Below are positions 23,097 through 34,764 of a stretch of 64,000 nt of DNA, piece after piece (position 1 is the stretch's first letter; every line of letters begins with the position of its first letter). The stretch spans positions 401,341,469-401,405,468 of the forward strand of contig CM068371.1 of NCBI GenBank assembly GCA_034769895.1, given 5' to 3'. A model generated the notes under the pieces. That model worked only from the letters and a program-made list of their open reading frames with translations. It did not search any database and was not told the origin of the DNA. The position numbers and the translations under genes are program-made. The DNA is from Magicicada septendecula (taxonomy: Eukaryota > Arthropoda > Insecta > Hemiptera > Cicadidae).

Positions 23097-24305
23097 TTAA
23101 GCCTGTTCGTCCCGAACTGGCAAACCGTCTCTGAAGTAGTACTTAGCCAGGCGATCTAGGCGGACGACCTTGAACTTTCGCTGTCCTTCCTGTTGAATCC
23201 GATAAACAACATCGTTGATTCTTTTTTTCACAGTGTAGGGTCCTTCCCAGTTAGACTGAAGCTTAGGTGAGCGACCACGATGGCGCTTTGGATTGAACAA
23301 CCAGATCTGATTTCCTTCTTGGAAACCCACACTATTGCTGCGAATGTCATACCGAGTTTTCATTTTATCATTGGCTACCTTCAGCCGTCCTCTTATCAAG
23401 CAATTCATTTCTCGCAGTTGGTTTTCTAATTGTGAGGAATAGTTCTTTGGCTCTTGGGACTGAGTCTCAGGTGATACAAACATCAAGTCCCCAGGAAAAC
23501 GAATCTCCCGCCCAAACACCAATTTTGCTGGAGTCATGCCAGTTGTGTCATGTACTGATGATCTATACGCCATGAGGAATAGTGGTATACATTGGTCCCA
23601 GTCTGTTTGGTTCTCGTCAACAATCTTCGAAAGATGCTGCTCAAGTGTCCTATTGAATCTCTCAACCATCCCGTCCTACTGAGGATGCAGAGGCGTTGTC
23701 CTGGTCTTTTGAATTCCGAGTAGACGGCATAATTCTTTAAACACTCCTGATTCGAAATTTCTCCCTTGATCCGTATGGATTTCCATAGGGGCTCCATAAC
23801 GGCAACAGAAGTTGTGAAGTAACTGCTTTGCCTCAGTGGTAACCTCCTGATTTGGAATTGCGTATGCTTCTACCCACTTAGTAAAGTAGTCACCTACAAC
23901 CATGATGTACCGGTTTCCATCGTCAGTAACTGGGAATTGTCCAGCAATGTCTATGGCAATTCTCTCGAAAGGCAGTCCAACGTTATACTCTCTCATTTTA
24001 CCCCTGCTTCTGGTTTGTAGGCCCTTGCTCGCAGCACATATTTCACATGTCCGAACCCATTCCTCTACGTCGTGACGAAGATGAAGCCAATAGAATTGCT
24101 TCCGTATTTTGACAAGGGTTTTGTTAATGCCAAAATGGCCTCCAGATGTTCCATCATGCATCTCCTTCAAAACAGACTGCACTTTACTTCGGGGAACTAT
24201 CAACTGCATGACCACGTCTCGTCCATCTGCACTTTCCCAAGCCCCTTTCAGCAATCCGTTTTCTAAGGTAAGAGATTCCCATTGTGTCCAGTAGCCCTTC
24301 AGCAA
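23097..24305 (-). pseudogene. Element C integrase
   Basis: Minus-strand reading with one internal stop at 23676..23678 (HPQ*DGM). It shows an H-H-C-C zinc domain (GGHFGINKT, TCEICAASKG), the DDE core (IAIDIAGQFP, IHTDQGRNFESG, MVERFNRTLEQ), and a C-terminal GPY/F-type module (NWEGPYTVKKRINDVVYRIQ). This enzyme inserts the cDNA into the genome and belongs to Ty3/gypsy class IN. A second, overlapping frame at 23534..23797 is a shadow. Confidence 0.92.
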
Positions 24306-24479
24306 TTCGGAACCATGGCAGATATCTTACCAATCCAGGCAGCGACCTTCCTCTTTTGCTGTCAAGATCAGTCCAATGTCTTCATCAGTCATCTGTTCTT
24401 GTCGACAGTCTTGTGTTGTCCAGCCGTCTGCCAGGAAATCTACAGTGATGGCTTGAACATGTTCGCGTGAGTTTTGTTC

Positions 24480-24841
24480 TTCCTTTCTGTGGCAATGTCG
24501 GCAGTCTTCTGGGCACGGTCTTCATGATAAGCCATCTGCATTACCATGCAGGCGCCCCCATTGATGTTGTACCTTCAAGTTGTACTCTTGCAGACGTTCA
24601 AGCCACCTTGCCAACTGTCCTTCCGGAGCTTTTAATCTCAAGAGCCATGCAAGCGCGGCATGGTCGGTACGTAGTGAAAACTCTCTTCCATAGAGGTATT
24701 TATGGAAGTGCTCCAACGCTCAGACAATTGCCAGCAACTCTCTCCTTGTAACGCAATAATTTCTCTCCGGTTTAGAAAGTGTCTTGCTCTAATATGCTAT
24801 TACTCGTTCTTCACCGTTTTGCACTTGAGACAAAACTGCTC
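24480..24841 (-). pseudogene. Element C RNase H
   Basis: 24522..24716 reads MEHFHKYLYGREFSLRTDHA and continues LAWLLRLKAPEGQLARWLER, typical for the RNase H tail of gypsy RT (TDH with the catalytic Asp, ALxWL). The connection to RT is broken by frameshifts. Confidence 0.85.
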
Positions 24842-25906
24842 CTAGACCAGTATTCTTGTGTCTGTATCAACAATGTACTTTCCTTCGGAAGCTGGGAAAG
24901 CGAGAATTGGCTGCGAACATAATGCAATTTTCAAAGTCCTAAATGCTTGATCACACTCCCTCGACCACTGGTAGTTTCGTTTATTTTCCGTTAGCTCATG
25001 TAGTGGTTTAGCAATAGTAGCGAAGCCTTTCACAAAACGTCTGTAATATGAGCATAACCCCAGGAAACTCCTAACTTCGTGTTTACTCTTCGGTACTGGC
25101 CAGTCTCTTACGGTGTCTACTTTATTAGTATCCATGCTAACACCCGCTGCCGAAACCAGATGGCCCAGATACTGTACTTCCTTCTGGAGTAGAGAACACT
25201 TCTTCGGGCTCAGCTTCAATTGGCCACCGTGAATTCTAGTTAGAACCTCCTTATGGTTTTCCAAATGGTCTTTAAAAGTCTTCCCGATGACTATGACATC
25301 GTCTAAATAAACAAGGCAAGTTTTCCGTATCAGGCCTCGGAGTACCAGGTGCATCAATCTTTAAATGTTGCCGGTCCATTACAGAGTCCAAATGGCATGA
25401 TGTTAAATTGGAATAAGCCACTTGTGGTCGAGAAAGCTCTCTTTTCCTTGTCTTCTTGATAAAGACCCACTTGCAAATATCCACTCTTCAGGTCCAATGG
25501 AAAACCACTGTGCTCCGTACGTGTCGAATGTATCGTCAACGTGACGTAATGGATAGTCTTTCTTTATAGTGTCATTTAACCTCAGGTAGTCTACGCGGAA
25601 ACGCAATCCACCATCCTTCTTCGCTACCAGCACTACAGGAGAAGACCAAGCACTTGACGAAGGTTCGATTACTCCCTCTGTCAACATGTCCTGTACTAAC
25701 CGAGACATTTCCTCTTGTTTAGATAATGGAGGCCTTCGAGGAGGTCGGCGTATCGGTGTTGTGTCCCCGGTATTGATGCGATGTTGCACAAGAGAGGTTA
25801 TTCCCAGTGACTGTCCCTGAACTACAAAACAATCTTTGAATTCGTGTAAAAACTGTCTGAGTTCTTTTACCTCACCACTTGAGAGGTCGTTAGAAGATCT
25901 GTTCAA
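24842..25906 (-). pseudogene. Element C reverse transcriptase, frameshifted
   Basis: Three successive frames: 25906..25540 has PIRRPPRRPPLSKQEEM, VIEPSSSAWSSPVVLVAKKD and RVDYLRLND; 25539..25354 has LKSGYLQVGLYQEDKEK and FGLCNGPATF; 25357..24842 has the active-site box CLVYLDDVIVIGKTF plus LGHLVSAAGV and FLGLCSYYRRFVKGFA. All are textbook Ty3/gypsy RT boxes. At least two frameshifts disable it. Confidence 0.93.
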
Positions 25907-25957
25907 TAATTCTTGCAGTTCCTCTGGTAATTTGGAATTATCCGAAGCAGTGGATCT

Positions 25958-26617
25958 TCATTGCGTCATTCCGGCTACCCAGGCCACAAGAGTCAATTTG
26001 CCTAGGAGCGTATTGCTTTGTAAAGTGATAGCTTGATCCAAAATATTCGCCACTCTAATAGGTACATTTCCGGTTTCGTCAGGTTTTACTAAACTTCTGG
26101 CAATTAGTATGCCCGGTGTGCTGACTACCTGGGGTTCGAATATAGAGCACTGGTTGCCCCTAGTATCTACCTCGGTTCTAACCATGATGATCTTTTCAGA
26201 GTTTGGCAGGACAGTTACGGCCACTTGGTTTATGATGTCTATCGGTTTCTCTGCTGTCGTCATTGTTGATAGCATTACCTCTTTGCCTCCGATTCTCAAG
26301 ACATTGTTTTTGAAGTTGACTATAAATCCGTATGCGTTCATAACGTCCACACCAAGAATTGCTTCATCCACAATGTCTGCAACAAGTACTTGATGTTTAA
26401 ACTCAAGTCGACCGAGGCGTAGATGTATCTCCGCTTTTCCATACACTTTTACAGGCCGTCCAGTGGCTGGTCGCAATCTGCAAGAGCACCAAACTTGAGA
26501 TCTTTCACCATGTTTTGGCCCACAATAGAAACTGTTGCGGCTGTGTCAACTGTAATCGAGGTTGGCCTTTCTTGAACAAATCCGGTAACTACCAAGCTCC
26601 TGCTGTTTTTCTGAAGT
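25958..26617 (-). pseudogene. Element C aspartic protease, frameshifted
   Basis: Minus-strand reading begins at the junction with element B. The active site is at 26539..26547: ITVDTAATVSIVG, i.e. DTA where DTG/DSG is expected. After a frameshift near 26476 the sequence continues GRPVKVYGKAEIHLRLGRLE and ADIVDEAILGVDVMNAYGFI (flap and second half). Element E has the equivalent with intact DTG. Confidence 0.85.
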
Positions 26618-27143
26618 TGTTAATTTTATAAATTTATTAATTAGCTTTGTTTATAAATATATACTTTCGACTCTTGTAGCCGCCATGTTGTTTGTTACCA
26701 ACTTAACATTTTACTTACCAGGTCCAGGATTCGAATTGGACAAGCTGAAAACAAGATGGTTGTTTTGAAATGAATCACTCAACAATTAATTTGTCTCCCA
26801 TGAATTATTTATTATTTTTTATATCACTTTTCAGTGCAAATAATTCTTAACACATTTTTTTTTATATTCAAATGAAAAATTATTCTGACAAAAACTTGTT
26901 AATTTTCCTTATATATGAATTTATCTTTACTCCACATAAAATAATAACATCTTTAAAATTACTATCAAAATTTAATTAACACAAACCAGCGCTTCTTATT
27001 TTATCATTTTTTAATTCACGCACCCAGTCACGCACACTTTCGTCCTTTACATATTTGATTTTTACTTATGACCCCCTTTTTGAGCTCATGATTTTGATTT
27101 GATTTACTTTGACCCCCTTTCAAAACCCATATACCTTGTTGTG

Positions 27144-27711
27144 TATAATTAGTAAAATAGTTTACCTTATTCTTGTCCGTCTGGTGGCCTTTTCTCTATA
27201 TTTAATTCAACGCGTTTCAGGACATATGCCCCATCATCAGGATATCCCTTGTTGAAGTTCGTCGATCGTTAAAATATTAAAAACACTGTATATACAATTC
27301 TACACATAACAATAAATATAATATAAACATAAAAACACATAAAATACCCAGATTTGAGACACACGCGATATCGGTGGTGCGCACCACGACATGCTATAGT
27401 CGACTGCCATGTCGACTATAGCATGTCGTGGTGCGCACCACCGATATCGCGTGTGTCTCAAATCTGGGTATTTTATGTGTTTTTATGTTTATATTATATT
27501 TATTGTTATGTGTAGAATTGTATATACAGTGTTTTTAATATTTTAACGATCGACGAACTTCAACAAGGGATATCCTGATGATGGGGCATATGTCCTGAAA
27601 CGCGTTGAATTAAATATAGAGAAAAGGCCACCAGACGGACAAGAAAAAGGTAAACTATTTTACTAATTATATACTATAAGTGGCTTGGATACCGAAAAAC
27701 ATGGATCTAAA
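27144..27711. mobile_element. Penelope-type palindrome in LTR
   Basis: 568-bp insertion with an 11-bp duplication (ACCTTGTTGTG at 27133..27143 and 27712..27722). The two arms of about 265 bp are almost perfect inverted copies around 27409..27414 (GTCGAC TGCCAT GTCGAC), with a 33-bp tail on the right. No coding sequence. The layout (inverted ends, tail, variable duplication) matches the PLE at 15539..17404. Confidence 0.78.
27568..27612 (+). ncRNA. Hammerhead-like motif in PLE palindrome
   Basis: CTGATGA, extra T, stem G-GGGC-atat-GTCC-T, GAAA, palindromic CGCG, TT. The mirror copy is on the minus strand at about 27211..27255. Same geometry as the motif at 22744 with a different stem sequence. 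No convincing stem I, so function is uncertain. Confidence 0.45.
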
Positions 27712-28290
27712 ACCTTGTTGTGATTTTAATGACCAATTGAACGATTACATAATTTATAATAAACTTCTGGCTGTTGTTTACTTATCTGCACATTATTCCA
27801 ACGGCTCCAACTGTTCCACGCACTCCCGATTTCTACTCACATCTCACTTTCTTTTCTCTGTTACTTTCGACATTCTATTTAAAAATCACATACTGTTAAT
27901 CCCCATTATGTTAAAATTTTGTTACTTTACATTTTTTACTTGCGGGCGAGACGAAAACTATGCCCAGTCGGCGGACGCGCAAATTTGCTTCATCAGTTAT
28001 TATTAGATGTTCATGGCCGACTGCCTTTGTAAACTAAGCGTTAACAGACTGCTGGCGTTGACACACCTACATTCCAACGTGATGTATTGGACTGACGTAA
28101 TATGGTCTGACTTCGTTTCTATGCATCGTTTACAAAGGTCAAAGTTCGTTGGCTATATGTAACTGTTTTTCTTGCGTCTAGAGTTGACCTTGACACTATT
28201 TCACTCGCTGCTTATTACATCATCCTAGTTTATGAATAAAATTTGTTTATTTTCCCCAAATTTATTAGGTGGGCTATATGTACCATTACA

Positions 28291-30010
28291 ATACCCCCTC
28301 AATGAGAGGTTTTATGCCGAAGCAATTAAATTCATTAATAAAACTACTTCAGAACAAATTATTTACTTAACATTGTTAATCATCTTTAATTATCATAATA
28401 TTCCTTAAATCAATACAAAATCATTTAGTTACCTCATCAGATCAACTACACCTTCTATATCATCAACATACACACTAACATAATACAACATAATAAGACA
28501 TAGTACACTCATAATTAACATTGCGATTTTTACATCAAAATAAACAATTCACATTTAAGTTTGACCAAAAATTACACACCTTACAGCTTTACTTTAGTTT
28601 CAAATTCTATCAAATCTTTCACTTGTTTCATTTATTATTACATTTCAACTATAAATTTCTATTTAACGTTTTCATCATTAATTGGTTCAGGTGATTCTCA
28701 GTCATTCACAAATATTTGATTTATTGAATGGGCATTTATATATATAACCTTACTCACCTTCTTCCGTCTAACAACCACTAACAGATTTGCATAGGGTGAC
28801 ACCGATCTCTCAATAATATTTACCTCCACTAAATTCTCTAACTCCACTTAAATCATTCTCCTCCTATTACAAAATACCTGATACCCTCTTTGTACCTAGG
28901 ATGTGTGTTCCCGCACTATCAGCTCATTCCCTTATCAGTTCCTGCCCCTTCCAGGTAACCCGTAACCCTCTTTAAAACCCGCCACAACGCCCTGCGTTGA
29001 GGACTCCTTACACCTCCACCCTCACTACAAAATATATGTACCCTGCTCTCACCTATTTACTCTCCACTTTCATCACTCTCGCTTTCTCTACCTGCAATCA
29101 CTCTCACTAGTGTGTCCCTACTACTGACCCGTTTCTGTATTACTTCTATTCCAAAATTCTTATTTTGTCTAACACCCATTTAAAGTTAACTTTGACTGAC
29201 TCAAATGCCTTATTGAAATAATCATCACCCAAACTCTATCTTTTTCCACATTTTACATTAAGTTAACCATTGAAAATTACATTAGAAAATTCATAATTAC
29301 CTCAAACTAATTTAATCACCCAATTTAAAACTTTTTGAACTCATCTAATTGCATTGTTAAAACATTTTACTTTACTTCCATTTCTTTATCAAATTCATAC
29401 TTAGATATGGTCAATCGTGTAATCAAATACAACATGATTTCTGTCATAAATTCAAAAATATAAACCTTTATCACCACAAATATAACTTACATAACCATAT
29501 GTACTTCCTGATACATTATAACAATACAACTCAATACCTAAGCACATGGTATTTTTCATCATTTACTATTTATTATAAAGTTCAAATCTCAGAAAATCAT
29601 TTAGATTTATTATCAAAGTTCATTTATACAACATTAATTAATTAATTAATTCCTCTCAAATTATTTAATTCAGTCTTTTTCAAAAACACTCAGTTTTTTA
29701 ATTGCAATAGTCCAAACAATTCCAAATCAGTTAATTTCATTATAAACACAATTATTCTCATTATTTACTTAGTTTGGTGAACTATTATTATTTTTATTAT
29801 TATTAAATCAATTCCTACTACATATATACATCGTTTACCTAAAATACAAGGTACAACATAATGTACTACACAAATACATTTAACATCACTACACAAGCAT
29901 ATATACAATCCAAATTATTATTCATTCTTGTTTACCATAAATCATTTCACAATACAGTCCATTTCGAAAGCTCTTACTCACATAATTAAATGTTCATGAA
30001 CAACAACTGT
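28291..30010 (-). other. Element B 3' untranslated region
   Basis: AT-rich, no credible ORF. Begins next to the LTR with CCCCCTCAATGAGAGGTTTTA, the reverse complement of the polypurine region shared with A and D. Confidence 0.65.
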
Positions 30011-30195
30011 TTAACCACCATCATCGAATAATACTCTGATCTTACGTCTACACAAATCATTTACAGTTAAAGACATATTGCTGTTATAATTGTAATAATC
30101 ATCATCATTACTTTTCTTCATTGTATCAATATAGTAATTACAAACCTTATTGCATACCATTATTTCAAAATTCCTGTCGACATTTGTTATGGTCA
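30011..30195 (-). pseudogene. Element B gag-like ORF, C-terminus
   Basis: Minus-strand reading from the P-like insertion to the stop: ELTITNVDRNFEIMVCNKVC and finally LCRRKIRVLFDDGG. Joined across the 8-bp duplication it continues from ITYL-type sequence TYLILTENTKGE at 31788 upward, as in element A (TNYTKGDRTI). Confidence 0.75.
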
Positions 30196-30203
30196 GTTCC
30201 CCC

Positions 30204-31779
30204 CAACGATCTATACTACTGGATCGCGCTTGTGTGGAGTGGAGGTGCGGAGCAAACGGTCTACCTGCTATCCCCACCATCTGACTGTCCACTGCAACAA
30301 GTGTGCATACCGCATATAGTGTCACAATTACGCACCCATGCAATTACGTATGTTTTGCTTCGACATACTACTTCTTGTTCTGTGATCTCACTAAAAATAT
30401 ATTTTCAGTAGACTGTTAAAATATTTAACCAACATGCCCGTCCATTGTGCAGCCTACAATTGTACGAAGAGACATCAGAAAAGCAGCAAAGAAAATGTAT
30501 CTTTAACTTTAGAAGAGGAAGATATTTCAGAGACTTGTAAGTTTGAAAAGGTGCTTTGTGACTTGATAGGGAATCAGAGTTCTACATATTACAAAGATAA
30601 TATTTTATTTTATATAAGTGGATTTATTGTAAGAAAAATTGACAGCAAAATCAAGTGTTTGGAATGCAGTAACGTACTGTTGGCCGACGTTTCAGATCTT
30701 AGTGCGTACACTCACTTTACAGATTTTATTTCAAAGGGCAAACTGGTGAGGGCATCTCATGATGTTCTAAAACTGATTAAATACATGTATAATTTATATT
30801 TGTCTAATAACAACAAAGAAGTAAATACTTATAATTTATTAGCACAAACTTGCCGCCAGTTCACAGGTTCTGTGTTTAAAAATCATAAATTTTGTAGTGA
30901 CTTTGCAGACAGTCATGAAATTAAACTCATTAAACTTATAGGTCAAATGTTTTTTAAAGTTATATGTCATGCTTCTGCCAAAGAAAAAACTTTGGCAGCA
31001 AATATTTCTAAATTAGGTGTTCGTCAAAAGTATAATAAACTCGTTCTTTTTTACAATATGTAACTGAGAAAGAAACATGTTAATCGCGTGTTTTTCTTAT
31101 AAATGGAATTTTCCGATAATTTAAGAATTCTTTAGAATAAATGCTCAAAATAGAAGATATGAATATGACAGTTACCGGCATATGTAGGCCTATCATATGT
31201 ATCACAAAAGCGAAACTAAAATCCCTATTGCACTGTTAAAAAGATCACATAGATTAAATAGGATAGATAACATACGCGGCGCACAATTTGAGAATTCACT
31301 TTATAAATATTAGTTTGTGCAAATAATTTTGTAGATAATCTAGCATCAGCGCATTTAGTTGTAAGTTTATTTAATTGTAAGTTGTAAATAATTAATTGTA
31401 AGTTGTTAAGAATGTAATATACAAAAATTATGTACTGTAGTAACGTAATTATAATGAAATGTCGAAATGCAAACATTATGATGGTCAATAACATGTACAT
31501 AATAAAAATTAAAAACACATTTAAATTAATAATTAGGAATTGTTTCTGTTGTATTTTCCATCATCCCGTTGGTAAAATTTCTTATCCTTATTCCTTAAGA
31601 AATTTATTCTTTTAGTACTTTTCCTTTAATAAGGAAAGCGCAATGATAAAACAATTCAGTGTTGTCATGCGCTGCTCAAGTTCCAGCAGCAAGCGACGAC
31701 AGCCAGGTGGTGGGGAGAGCTGAACGAGCAGGACCGTTTTGTTAGCACGCACAGCGCGATCCACTAGTATAGATCGTTG
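30204..31779 (+). mobile_element. P-element-like transposon, internally deleted
   Basis: 1576 bp with terminal inverted repeats of 27 bp and one mismatch (CAACGATCTATACTA, then TGGATCGCGCT) and an exact 8-bp duplication GTTCCCCC at 30196..30203 and 31780..31787. An 8-bp duplication and a CA start agree with the P superfamily, and the ORF inside is P/THAP9-related. Inserted in the ORF of element B. Confidence 0.9.
30434..31063 (+). CDS. Truncated THAP/P-element transposase derivative
   Basis: 209 codons. The start MPVHCAAYNCTKRHQ is the first half of a THAP zinc finger (C-x4-C); its second Cys-His pair and the whole RNase H-like catalytic core are missing. From about residue 40 comes the C-terminal part: YYKDNILFYISGFIVRKI, KCLECSNVLL, then a helical region with KLGVRQKYNKLVLF, as in P-element and THAP9 transposases. 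The ORF is open and uninterrupted. It cannot be an active transposase; a repressor role like that of deleted Drosophila P elements is conceivable but not shown. Confidence 0.8.
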   Translation: MPVHCAAYNCTKRHQKSSKENVSLTLEEEDISETCKFEKVLCDLIGNQSSTYYKDNILFYISGFIVRKIDSKIKCLECSNVLLADVSDLSAYTHFTDFISKGKLVRASHDVLKLIKYMYNLYLSNNNKEVNTYNLLAQTCRQFTGSVFKNHKFCSDFADSHEIKLIKLIGQMFFKVICHASAKEKTLAANISKLGVRQKYNKLVLFYNM

Positions 31780-31787
31780 GTTCCCCC

Positions 31788-32203
31788 TTAGTATTTTCTG
31801 TTAAAATCAGGTAAGTTACACTATCATCATCTACTGCTGCTATATCAGTTTCAACACAAGGTAAGTACTGAATATAATTATCAGCTCTCCCTATATCTAG
31901 CCTCTCTACTAACTCTTTATACCTTCTACCAATCTCAAATAACTCTATCTTCCTATCAACATACAACGCTCTCTCAAAATATCTCTCATCATAACGCCAT
32001 TTCACACTTTCTCTATTACTCCATGCAGAGGGTACTGTTACATTAAAACACCTCCTGGTTCTTCCAGGAACCTCATTAAAACTCAAGGGAAAATTATCTG
32101 TAGATTTTTCATCTACCAAATACCTCCGTGAAGACCTTTCTTCACCCCCAACAACACCACGGGAAAAGTTTACCCTCTGCAACCCCTCTACATGTAAACT
32201 CAC
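31788..32203 (-). pseudogene. Element B gag-like ORF, middle part
   Basis: Minus-strand reading with LHVEGLQRVNFSRGVVGGEE, then NRESVKWRYDERYFERALYV and FEIGRRYKELVERLDIGR. It aligns with A (EGLQGVNFSRNLVVGGEE, ERESVTWCYCDRYFERERY) and D. Here no GA repeat is present and the frame stays open through the position where A and D shift. The CAP(D/H)RWC cysteine motif is replaced. Confidence 0.75.
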
Positions 32204-32506
32204 TCTACACTCTCTCTAGCTCATCAACACTCTCTACCTGTAAACTCTCTCTCTACCTCATCAACACTCTCTACCACTCCATTATTAAATTCTACTTCCA
32301 CTAAAACTTCATCAGCACTATCAATATTCACAACCTTACTCTCTAACACCCCATTTTTAATTATATCATCATTTTTCTCACCCCTACTTACCGTATTATA
32401 CCTGATCGTCTTTATTTTCGTTTAATTGATCGGTCTCTTTACCACTTTCTACCCCCACTATAATCTCGTAATTGTAACTAACATCATTACAACCACTTAC
32501 CTTGTT
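32204..32506 (-). pseudogene. Element B gag-like ORF, degenerate acidic linker
   Basis: Minus strand resembles the Asn/Asp/Glu-rich linker of A (LNENKDD and VNIDSADE type segments) but has several stops. TCTC-rich stretches mark partial duplications of the VEREFTGRE-coding segment. Confidence 0.55.
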
Positions 32507-32765
32507 TTATTCACCTGTATCCTCCTTTAATCGATATTTGTTTTCTTCCCACTTCTCGTCTTGTTTATCAAGAACATCCTTTAGTTTATTAAAACCCTTA
32601 TCTATCAGTTCCTTCCTTTCATCTAATACTGTTTTTAACTCGTCAAAACCCTTATTCATCATTTCAAAACCCTTATTCATTATTTCCTCCATTTCATCCA
32701 ATTTCTTATTCATCATTTGCAGCAAATTCATCATATGCATCTTATAATCAGATTCACTCATATTA
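32507..32765 (-). pseudogene. Element B gag-like ORF, coiled-coil N-terminal part
   Basis: From an ATG near 32762: MSESDYKMHMMNLLQMMNKK, then repeated MNKGFEMMNKGFDELK heptads and LDKQDEKWEENKYRLKED. Same position and coiled-coil character as residues 45-105 of A (MIKMMKLLFNEQNAKFDKLD). Extended upstream reading in this frame enters the foreign insert. Confidence 0.65.
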
Positions 32766-32814
32766 TCATCACTTACCTTATTATTACTTCCATATTCCTT
32801 ACGGAAATGGAAGT

Positions 32815-34756
32815 ATGGTGATGGCAAAAAAAAAACATGAAAAAAAGTCGTTTTTCGAAAAGTGTCTGTGTCTCTGTAGATTTTTTTTCTATGGCAAACG
32901 ATAACTGCCGCAAATTCAAACAGAATCAAATAATTTTTTGCGTACAGCTCTGATTTGTAGAGTACTCATGACCTATTGTTTTTGGTGAAGATCGGTTGAG
33001 GGAAAGGGGTAGTTTACCTGCAACGGTGTTTTTTTATCAAGGGTAAATTTTTTTTTTGCCAAACGATAACAGCCGCAATTTCAAACAGAATCAAATAATT
33101 TTTCGCATACAGCCCTGAATTGTAGAGTTCTCAAGACCTATTGTTTTTGGTGAAGATCGGTTAAGGGAAAGGGGTAGTTTACCTGCAACGTTTTATGTTT
33201 TAACAAGGGTATTTTCTATGGCAAATGATAACAGCCGCAAATTCAAACAGAATCAAAAGATTATTTGCATACAGACCAAAATTGTAGAGTTCTCAAGACC
33301 TATTGTTTTTGGTGAAGATCGGTTAAGGGAAACGGGTAGTTTACCTGCAACGTTTTTTTAACAAGGGTATTTTCTATGGCAAATGATAACAGCCGCAAAT
33401 TCAAACAGAATCAAATAATTTTTTGCATACAGCCCTGATTTGTAGAGTACTCAAGACCTATTGTTTTTCGTGAAGATCGGTTAAGGGGAAGGGGTAGTTT
33501 ACCTGCAACGTTTTTTTATCAAGGGTAATTTTCTATGGCAAATGATAACAGCCGCAAGTTCAAACAGAATCAAATAATTTTTTGCATACGTCCCTGAATT
33601 GTAGAGATCTCAAGGACTTTCGATTTTTGTGAAGATCGGTTAAGGGGAAGGGATAGTTTACCTGCAACCTTTTACGTTTTAACAACAGTAAAGTACTTGA
33701 AAATTCATTTAAACTTTTTGAAACAATGGTAATTGTTAAAAATAAAATAATTTTGTTGCCAGGCAATAAAATTATAATTTTTCATTTTAATGTAAATCAT
33801 GTGTGAGTTAATAATATAATTTATTAATTTACACTCAAAATGTACAAACAGAAAATTTTGTTACAAACATCAATATCGTTCGTGGCAGGCAAGCATGTCT
33901 CAGTTATGTAATGTTTACGTTTCCATTTTATTATTATGACTACCGCAATAAAAAGGCAGGGAAGCCACACACACACACAAAATTCGCGTTATTTCTGGCC
34001 TCACTCATGTTTATTTTCTTACATTTGCACGCTTTTTAAATGGTAAGTGCGGAAACCCATACCAACATAACGCGTGCAAGCCGAAAAAGTGTCCAGCGTG
34101 GATAGCGATTTGCTTCCTGTGGATCGCTGGGCAGTGTAACTGCACGTGTTTACAGAGGAACGATTCATAGACAGACTTTTCGTCTTTAGGGAATGAACCC
34201 TCTGCAAGATGCTGAGGGTCCATGAGTGACTTCCGGAGCGCTCCTTCTTTTTCGCGTGTTTGTTCTGTGAAACATACACTGTAGATTCGCAGCTTTACTC
34301 TAAGCAACGCTCAATAGGAAATGTTGAAAATTTTTGTCCACGGTGTACCCTCATACACACTAAACCTGCTCTGATGTTTTAATTACGGACATCATAATAT
34401 TAAAACTTTGGAAACTTGAGCACTACTTAATGGAGATCAATCATTAACTTATACAAGCCATTAATTTTATGCATATTTTTTATATATATGTGTACAACGT
34501 TATCGGAAACAAAGAAGTAGTTTTTGTTAAACTTCCTTCCCGGGATATTTGGCCGTAGTCCAATGTTTTCTACAAAACCAGAGATTTCGGAAATGCCATC
34601 GACTTCCATCATCAGTGAAAATCGAGTGCGATAACGTGAGGTGGTATACGTTAGTGACCACAGTACTGTGGTTAAGGCTGAAGCAGTAAGTAGAAAGAAG
34701 TAGTTCCTATGGTAATATTTCATTTCGAAAATGATTTTAAATATAAATCTTAGAAT
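32815..34756. mobile_element. Unclassified 1.9-kb insertion with tandem repeats
   Basis: Both flanks carry ATGGAAGT (32807..32814 and 34757..34764), and the sequence of element B continues outside. No obvious terminal inverted repeats and no transposase. It contains the 160-bp satellite array and two minus-strand ORFs of about 98 codons (34011..34307, 34427..34723) that I do not recognise. Confidence 0.55.
32890..33690. repeat. About 160-bp tandem repeat, 5 units
   Basis: Units start GGCAAA(C/T)GATAAC(A/T)GCCGC near 32893, 33055, 33220, 33375 and 33535 and contain TTGTTTTTGGTGAAGATCGG and AGGGGTAGTTTACCTGCAACG. Units differ by a few percent and in the length of a T-run. Confidence 0.92.
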
Positions 34757-34764
34757 ATGGAAGT

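Larger units (their letters stand above)
26618..28290 (-). repeat. Element B left (3') LTR with PLE insertion
   Basis: Matches 35398..36488 over its full length apart from 27144..27711. ACTTAC at 26713..26718 is the minus-strand splice donor. Confidence 0.9.

Noticed and set aside
32890-33690. Tandem units considered as a CRISPR array
   Set aside because: Units are 160 bp and repeat throughout with no short repeat/unique spacer pattern; the context is eukaryotic.
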